Source of the DNA: Raineya sp. | GTDB lineage: Bacteria > Bacteroidota > Bacteroidia > Cytophagales > Thermonemataceae | Reading direction: 5' to 3' | DNA: 64,000 nt | NCBI GenBank assembly: GCA_025454915.1 | Contig: JALONN010000007.1 | Span: forward strand, 62,001 to 126,000 | In this document: positions 59,043-64,000 of the stretch, in pieces | How the letters are laid out: each line of letters starts with the position of its first letter | Numbering within the stretch: position 1 is the first letter of the stretch | Program-made: the position numbers and the translations under genes | Notes under the pieces: generated by a model | What the model was told of the DNA's origin: nothing | The model's input: only the letters and a program-made list of their open reading frames with translations | The model's database searches: none

Positions 59043-60566
59043 TTAGCCTACACGTATTTTCTGACCAGCTACCAGATTGCTTCCTTTGAGTGTAGGGTTT
59101 AATTGTCTGATTTTTTCGATAGACAAACCTTGATATTTTTGGCTGATGTTCCAAAGTGTATCACCTTGTTTTACAGTATAAAACAAAGGTTTTTTTACAG
59201 ATGTTTTAGTTGCAATCGAACCAATTTGAGTTTGAGAAGGATTAGAAACTGTCTTGATAGGTGTTTTATTACCAGTAGGCTCTACAGTTCTAGCTTTGTT
59301 TTCTTCTTTATCATTATTTTTAGCAACATTTTGTTCATCTGCTTGTACTTGGTCAGTTTTTTCTTCTTTGGGTTCTTCTACCCACAGAACGAGTCTCTGA
59401 GAAGCATATAAGTTCTTATTCCTCAGTTTGTTCCAAGCCATTAGATCTGTTTGTGAAACATTATAATTTTTTGCTACACCTGCCAAGTAATCACCTTGTT
59501 TAACAATATGGGTTACTTTTTTCTTACCTTTTGTATTGGCAGCAAGCATGGTTTCTTGTGTTCTGAGTGTAGGATAAGGAATAGGTTGATAAGAACCTTT
59601 CTTTACTTCCTTCATAATACTATCTCTGTTTACTGCAAAATATTCCATTTTTTCTTTTGGAATGCGTATAGGATAGTTTTTATAATGCTTAGGAACTACA
59701 TTCTTCTTAAGGTGAGGATTTAAAACTTGGATGGTTTCAAAATCAACATCTAATTGTTTTGACAATTCTTTCAGGTTGACATACTGATTTACTTGTATGG
59801 TATCTGACGGAATATGTGCATATACCTCTTTTGGCATATCTGTAAAATGGTCTTGATGATAATTAAAGACATAATTTACAGCTATAAAAATAGGTACATA
59901 AGCTTTGGTTTCGTTGGGTAAATATGGGTAAATTTCCCAAAATGTACGTTTACCACCAGAACGTCTGATTGCCTGATCCACTCTGCCAGGTCCTGAGTTA
60001 TAAGCTGCCAAAGCTAAATGCCAGTCTCCGAATCTCTGATACAAAAATTTTAAAAACTTAGCAGCAGCTTCTGTAGATTTGTAAGGGTCAATGCGTTCAT
60101 CTACATAAAAATCTTGAGCCAAGCCATACTCTCTTCCTGTAAAAGGCATAAACTGCCATAAACCAACAGCCGAAGCCCAAGATTGAGCTTTGGGAATAAG
60201 AGCCGATTCAACAACAGAGAGATATTTTAACTCATCAGGTAAGCCATGTTTAGCCAAAACTTCCTCAAAAATAGGGAAGTATCTATCCTTTCGCATCAGG
60301 TAATACTGCATCTGTCCACGCTGTTTTACCATAAAACGTTCGATTTGCTTGCGAACAGAATTGTGGTAGGTAAGAGGGATAGACTTCTCCAAACATTTGA
60401 GACGCTCCATAATCAGCTCGTCATAAATGGCTGGAACATAGGACTTCAATTCTTCATCTACTTGCGTAGTAACAACACTTTTAGCGGTTTCCAGTTGCCC
60501 AAAAGAGGGGCTTACACAGGCAAATGCTAATAAGCCAAATGTCAGAACCTTTGTGATTTTTTTCAT
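59043..60566 (-). CDS. mltD: Membrane-bound lytic murein transglycosylase D-like protein
   Basis: The 507-residue exported protein has a signal peptide (MKKITKVLTFGLLAFACVSPSFGQ). The SLT lytic domain (about 105-230) shows YLSVVESALIPKAQSWASAVGLWQFMPFTGREYGL, with the catalytic Glu of VVESAL, then AAYNSGPGRVDQAIRR. A degenerate LysM-like unit sits near 270-310, and two clear LysM domains lie at about 358-402 and 462-506. It cleaves peptidoglycan glycan strands. Unlike E. coli MltD, it has no obvious lipobox before the Gln, so it may be soluble in the periplasm. Confidence 0.93.
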   Translation of the reverse strand: MKKITKVLTFGLLAFACVSPSFGQLETAKSVVTTQVDEELKSYVPAIYDELIMERLKCLEKSIPLTYHNSVRKQIERFMVKQRGQMQYYLMRKDRYFPIFEEVLAKHGLPDELKYLSVVESALIPKAQSWASAVGLWQFMPFTGREYGLAQDFYVDERIDPYKSTEAAAKFLKFLYQRFGDWHLALAAYNSGPGRVDQAIRRSGGKRTFWEIYPYLPNETKAYVPIFIAVNYVFNYHQDHFTDMPKEVYAHIPSDTIQVNQYVNLKELSKQLDVDFETIQVLNPHLKKNVVPKHYKNYPIRIPKEKMEYFAVNRDSIMKEVKKGSYQPIPYPTLRTQETMLAANTKGKKKVTHIVKQGDYLAGVAKNYNVSQTDLMAWNKLRNKNLYASQRLVLWVEEPKEEKTDQVQADEQNVAKNNDKEENKARTVEPTGNKTPIKTVSNPSQTQIGSIATKTSVKKPLFYTVKQGDTLWNISQKYQGLSIEKIRQLNPTLKGSNLVAGQKIRVG

Positions 60567-60692
60567 TGGTAGAGAATTTGGTTTTTAATGAACATTTGTC
60601 GTGCCGACAAACAAAAACAAATACGGCAACGTAAAACTAACGAAAGTTTTTAACTCTGCCAAAGAAACATTTCAAAAATCAGTCCAAGAGTT
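60567..60692. other. Intergenic region with 7-bp inverted repeat
   Basis: TTTGTCG (60595-60601) and CGACAAA (60605-60611) flank TGC upstream of the mltD-like gene. It might be an operator. I see no gene in it. Confidence 0.35.
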
Positions 60693-61847
60693 TTATAAAC
60701 TAAGTCTAGAGGCAATGAGCCTAATATTTTTTGTTAAATATTTTATATCATCCTCATTATTAAATATATGCAAGCAAATTCTTAAAATTTCTTCACCAGA
60801 TTTAACTGTAGGTGACAAAACAGGTCTGATGTCAAAACCCAAAGTTTGTAATTCCTGAGCAAAAACTTTTGTCCTCTCATTACCACCAACTCTTAAAATT
60901 TGGATAGGGCTGCTACTCTCTTTTAAAAAAATAGTATCATGCTTAAAATCAGACAATAAATTTTTAAAAAAACTGATTTTAGCGTGTAAGTTTTGGGGTA
61001 ATGTAGGGTTTTGGGCAATGTGTTCAAAAGCCTCTCGGATATGCACCAAGCTATACAAAGGTAATGCAGTGGTATAAATAAAAGCTCTGGCAAAGTTAAT
61101 CAGATAATTGATAAGCACTTTACTGCCTACAACACAAGCACCATGCCCACCAATGCCCTTACCAAAAGTATAAATTCTGGCAAAAATATCCTGATGTAAT
61201 TCTTTTTCAATAAGATAGCCTTGCCCTTTGTTTCCATACAATCCTGTGCTATGGGCTTCATCTACAATTAGATGAGCATTATATTTTTTACATAATTTTT
61301 TGATTTCTGGAATAGGTGCAATGTCTCCATCCATCGAATAAACAGTTTCAATCACTACAAAAACTTCACCACTAGCTTTTTGTATTTTCTTTTCTAAGTC
61401 TTCTAAATCGCTGTGGTTAAAATAAAATTTATTAGCAAGGCTTAATCTTGCTCCTTCCCGAAGGCTGGCATGAATAAGTTCATCACATAGAATTGTATCA
61501 CCTTTTTGTGGAATGGTTGAAAGAATAGCTGAATTGAGCTGATAGCCAGAATTGAAAATTAAGCAGGCTTCTGCTTCAAACAACTGAGCCAGATAATTTT
61601 CTAAATCTAAATTATAAATATGAGTCCCTGAAATAAGTCTTGAGCCTGTTGCTCCCAAATGAGGTTGAGGGAGGGTTTTAATTTTCTCAAAAATAATATT
61701 TTCTAAGTCTTCGTTTCGGGCAAGCCCCAAATAATCGTTCGAACAAAAATCTTTAAGAACGCTTTGTTGCTTCAAAGACCTTAAATTACCAGCTTCAGAC
61801 CTTTTTTGGAGCTGTTGTGTAAGCTTTTCTAATAATGTAAAAGACAT
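60693..61847 (-). CDS. bioF: 8-amino-7-oxononanoate synthase family PLP enzyme
   Basis: The 384-residue alpha-oxoamine synthase has FCSNDYLGLARNE, GATGSRLISGTHIYNLDLENYLA, HLIVDEAHSTGLYGNKGQG (the PLP-stacking His and Asp region) and YTFGKGIGGHGACVVG (the PLP lysine). It probably condenses pimeloyl-ACP with alanine for biotin synthesis. Related enzymes (KBL, serine palmitoyltransferase) share the motifs, so the exact member is not certain. Other bio genes are not next to it. Confidence 0.88.
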   Translation of the reverse strand: MSFTLLEKLTQQLQKRSEAGNLRSLKQQSVLKDFCSNDYLGLARNEDLENIIFEKIKTLPQPHLGATGSRLISGTHIYNLDLENYLAQLFEAEACLIFNSGYQLNSAILSTIPQKGDTILCDELIHASLREGARLSLANKFYFNHSDLEDLEKKIQKASGEVFVVIETVYSMDGDIAPIPEIKKLCKKYNAHLIVDEAHSTGLYGNKGQGYLIEKELHQDIFARIYTFGKGIGGHGACVVGSKVLINYLINFARAFIYTTALPLYSLVHIREAFEHIAQNPTLPQNLHAKISFFKNLLSDFKHDTIFLKESSSPIQILRVGGNERTKVFAQELQTLGFDIRPVLSPTVKSGEEILRICLHIFNNEDDIKYLTKNIRLIASRLSL

Positions 61848-61940
61848 GAAATACCTTTGAATATTTTTGGTTTTAAAACTACAATTTTTCTATCTAAAAG
61901 TTTGTTTTTCTTTTCTATTTTGGTTAAATTAATGCAAGTT

Positions 61941-62819
61941 ATGAACACAGACACACTTATACATCAAGTATTAAATTCTTCTCATTATAGCGAGATTTTC
62001 TCTCGTTTTACTTTCAAAAAACAATACATTGACTATTTGAAAGTATTACACCCTGATATATGCTCCCATCCACAGGCAACAGAAGCTGTAACCCAAATCA
62101 ATATTTATAAAGATGAGCTGGATAAATATCAAAAAATCAAGGATGATGGGGGAGAAATGCAAATAGTAAATCCCAATCAAATAGTATTCAAAGGAGATGA
62201 AAATCTACTGAAAAAATCTTTTACAAATTTTGATAAACTTACAAAATTAAAAGATGAAGCATCTAAACATTTTAGAAAGTATCTGCCAGATAGCTTAGAA
62301 TGGAAAGTAGACAGACTCGAACTGCACCATAAAGAGGATATTATACCCTTAACAGGACTTTTATTGCCAGAAAAACATGTTACATGGCTTACAAGCCGTT
62401 TGTTTGAGTTTGTGGCGTGGCTCAATCAGGTAGGTTATTGCCATGCGGGTTTAAACCCTGAGGCAATAGCTGTTGTACCCAAAACACATGGGATTATTGT
62501 ATTATCTTTTTATCATTTGAGTTATACCAATCAGAAACTTTCAACCATTTCTAACAGGTATTTGAATTGGTATCCTAATTCGATATTCACAGAAAAAAGA
62601 GCTGTACCTTATATCGATCTTACTCTTACACAAAGAATAGCTTTGTATCTGTTGGGTGATAAAACGGGAACAGGTGTAAAACTGAAAAAAATACACAGCT
62701 CTCAGCTAATAGATTTCTTACTTGAATCACATACAATACCTTACGAAACATTTGATGCTTATAGAAAGCTGTTGAACAGTCTTTTTGGAAAACCAAAATT
62801 TTACCCATTAGAAATATAA
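61941..62819 (+). CDS. J-domain-like protein with protein-kinase-like C-terminus
   Basis: Using ATG 61941 gives 292 residues. Residues 20-65 resemble a J domain: FTFKKQYIDYLKVLHPDICSHPQATEAVTQINIYKDEL, with the HPD tripeptide at 37-39 that activates DnaK. The C-terminal half looks like a degenerate protein kinase: LFEFVAWLNQVGYCHAGLNPEAIAVVPKTHGIIVLSFYHLSY, in which the catalytic loop HxDLxxxN reads HAGLNPEAI (Asp replaced by Gly) and DFG reads LSF. It would then be a pseudokinase. The VWA gene starts 66 nt later on the same strand. Both assignments are by pattern. Confidence 0.6.
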   Translation: MNTDTLIHQVLNSSHYSEIFSRFTFKKQYIDYLKVLHPDICSHPQATEAVTQINIYKDELDKYQKIKDDGGEMQIVNPNQIVFKGDENLLKKSFTNFDKLTKLKDEASKHFRKYLPDSLEWKVDRLELHHKEDIIPLTGLLLPEKHVTWLTSRLFEFVAWLNQVGYCHAGLNPEAIAVVPKTHGIIVLSFYHLSYTNQKLSTISNRYLNWYPNSIFTEKRAVPYIDLTLTQRIALYLLGDKTGTGVKLKKIHSSQLIDFLLESHTIPYETFDAYRKLLNSLFGKPKFYPLEI

Positions 62820-62884
62820 ATCTTATAGATACTTATTAAAATCAACGATGTATTTTCAAATTTTAACGCTTAATTTTTACAATT

Positions 62885-63814
62885 ATGGGATATACTAAAT
62901 GGTCTGATGATGCTTACGATTATCTAAAAACCAGTAAAACTTCTTCTAGTGTTAATGATATTTTTACCAATAACACTAAAGGAGTAGCTTCTGATAAAAT
63001 GATTCCCTTTGGTGTGAAGTTTCGTGAAAGCAGAGATTCTGACATCCACCCAGAATCACTTTCGATAGCTGTTTTTTTAGATGTAACGGGTAGTATGGGA
63101 AAAATCCCTGAAATTTTGGCACGAGAAAAACTGGGAGCATTGATGAATACCCTGATAGACCATGGGATTGAGCATCCTCAAATTTTATTTGGTGCAATTG
63201 GTGATCATATTTCAGATAGATTCCCACTTCAAATAGGTCAGTTTGAGTCTGGTACAGAAGAGTTGGATATGTGGCTGACAGAAATTTATTTAGAAGGTGG
63301 AGGAGGTGGACAAAACAGAGAGTCTTATACACTTGCTTGGCTCTTTTGTGCAAGACATACTTCTTGTGATTGCTTCGAAAAACGTGGACAAAAATCGTTT
63401 GTTTTTACTATTGGTGATGAAATGGCTTGGGATGTACTTCAGCAAGCTAAACTCAAGGATTTAATGGGCTATGCTCAAGGAGATGACCTTACAGACAAAC
63501 AATTATTAGATGAAGCCCTTAGAAGTTATCATGTATTCCATATTCATGTAAATCAGGGTTCTTACAACAACGACCCCGAAGTGTTGGGATATTGGAAAGG
63601 TATTTTGGGTGAAAGATTAATTATTTTGGATGACTATAATCTTGTAGCTGAGACTATTGCAAGTACAGTAGCTGTTATTCATGGTATAGATATGAAAAAG
63701 GTTTTGAGTTCTTTTGATGCCAAAACTGCCTCAATGGTGGAAAATGCTCTTGTGAATGTTAAGAAAACCGTTCCAACCAAAACAGATAATGATAGTGGCG
63801 TATTTAAACTCTAA
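62885..63814 (+). CDS. VWA-domain protein with MIDAS motif
   Basis: The 309-residue protein has a von Willebrand factor A domain starting SIAVFLDVTGSMGKIPE, with the metal-ion-dependent adhesion site DVTGS. Further MIDAS parts are the GGGGGQN loop with following Glu-Ser and VFTIGDEMAW. No signal peptide, so it is cytoplasmic, as in TerY-type VWA proteins. It follows the J-domain/pseudokinase gene by 66 nt, so the two likely form a unit. A terminator follows. VWA-kinase modules of this kind are known from Ter-linked stress systems, but no ter gene is seen here. Confidence 0.85.
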   Translation: MGYTKWSDDAYDYLKTSKTSSSVNDIFTNNTKGVASDKMIPFGVKFRESRDSDIHPESLSIAVFLDVTGSMGKIPEILAREKLGALMNTLIDHGIEHPQILFGAIGDHISDRFPLQIGQFESGTEELDMWLTEIYLEGGGGGQNRESYTLAWLFCARHTSCDCFEKRGQKSFVFTIGDEMAWDVLQQAKLKDLMGYAQGDDLTDKQLLDEALRSYHVFHIHVNQGSYNNDPEVLGYWKGILGERLIILDDYNLVAETIASTVAVIHGIDMKKVLSSFDAKTASMVENALVNVKKTVPTKTDNDSGVFKL

Positions 63815-63817
63815 AAA

Positions 63818-63856
63818 AATAAGCCCCATCATATATACGATGGGGCTTATTTTTTA
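63818..63856. terminator. Bidirectional Rho-independent terminator
   Basis: AATAAGCCCCATC pairs with GATGGGGCTTATT across a short loop, with T-runs on both strands. It separates the convergent VWA gene and the partial minus-strand gene. Confidence 0.88.
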
Positions 63857-64000
63857 CTGTACTCTCACAGCATTGAAATTAGAAAACTTTTTGACTATTC
63901 TAAAATCAGGTCTTCCATCATTATCGTTGCTTACAAAAGGAGTATTAACTAATGATGAGAAATAATTTCCATTAAAGAATTCGACATATCTATCCATAAA
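63854..64000 (-). CDS. Partial CDS, C-terminal end only (FG-GAP-like tail)
   Basis: An open frame on the minus strand enters from the window edge without a stop and ends TAA at 63854-63856, just inside the bidirectional terminator. The visible 48 residues (FMDRYVEFFNGNYFSS, VSNDNDGRPDFRIVKKFSNF, NAVRVQ) have a DxDxDG-like turn (NDNDGRPDF), reminiscent of calcium-binding or beta-propeller repeats. The rest lies outside the window, so no function is assigned. Confidence 0.55.
   Translation of the reverse strand, partial: FMDRYVEFFNGNYFSSLVNTPFVSNDNDGRPDFRIVKKFSNFNAVRVQ

Noticed and set aside
60601..60858. Plus-strand frame overlapping the 3' end of bioF
   Set aside because: It is antisense to a well-conserved gene, lacks an ATG or promoter, and has no recognisable composition.
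1..64000. CRISPR arrays, insertion sequences, prophage or integrase genes
   Set aside because: I saw no repeat-spacer pattern, no transposase or integrase motif and no att-like direct repeats at the tRNA genes.

Overview
The window is chromosomal DNA of a low-GC member of the Bacteroidota, most probably the order Cytophagales. Three lines of evidence point there. Promoters fit the Bacteroidota pattern of TTTG, then 18-20 nt, then TAnnTTTG. Gene families typical of the phylum are present: DUF5606, DUF1569, DUF2911, DUF349 repeats, a 7TMR-DISM phosphatase, ECF sigma factors with membrane anti-sigma-like partners, and a PorE-like type IX secretion envelope protein. Shine-Dalgarno sequences are mostly absent. 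The genus cannot be named from the sequence.

Layout. 0-8.4 kb: the end of a TPR protein, two ECF sigma units (hydrolase-sigma-membrane protein, and sigma-anti-sigma-adhesin) and a photolyase between them, then a lipoprotein/7TM SpoIIE-type phosphatase. 8.4-17.3 kb: housekeeping genes (an isolated nuoD, ssb, mutY, mazG, gpsA), a cytoplasmic LRR protein and a TerB-ABCG fusion transporter. 17.3-22.8 kb: a tRNA-Pro with the unusual anticodon AGG and several unknown or exported proteins. 22.9-28.0 kb: the accessory region described below. 28-46 kb: glycosyltransferases, a Mut7-C protein, Lrp, dnaK, prs, lolA, engB, a DEAD-box helicase, a PAS histidine kinase, plsC and a DUF349 protein. 46-61.9 kb: ispH-crtZ, a sterol-desaturase/ArnT-like/DUF1569 operon, fumC, and a long minus-strand run including pyrR, porE-like, queE, a PLP decarboxylase, SGNH-LysM, an MltD-like lytic transglycosylase and bioF. 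61.9-64 kb: a J-domain/pseudokinase gene followed by a VWA gene.

The most unusual segment is 22.9-28.0 kb. It holds eight tandem tRNA genes on the minus strand, all with leucine anticodons (CAA, CAG, TAA, TAG, AAG, TAG, TAA, AAG from low to high coordinate). They alternate strictly between long-variable-arm (class II, leucine-type) and short-variable-arm (class I) molecules. Next to them are a 27-residue membrane-peptide gene with a textbook promoter almost touching its start codon, a membrane protein that aligns with site-2 proteases but has lost HExxH, a tandem duplication of a small membrane-protein transcription unit, and a solitary AIPR-family (abortive infection) protein with a nuclease-like N-terminus. 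A class I tRNA with a leucine anticodon is not normal for bacteria. This array is the best candidate for something undescribed; any functional link to the AIPR gene is inference.

The remaining genes fit together conventionally: envelope biogenesis and turnover (LolA, PlsC, MltD, SGNH-LysM, PorE-like), isoprenoid/carotenoid synthesis (IspH, CrtZ), nucleotide metabolism and repair (Prs, PyrR, MazG, MutY, photolyase, SSB), and stress or regulatory functions (DnaK, ECF sigmas, Lrp, histidine kinase).
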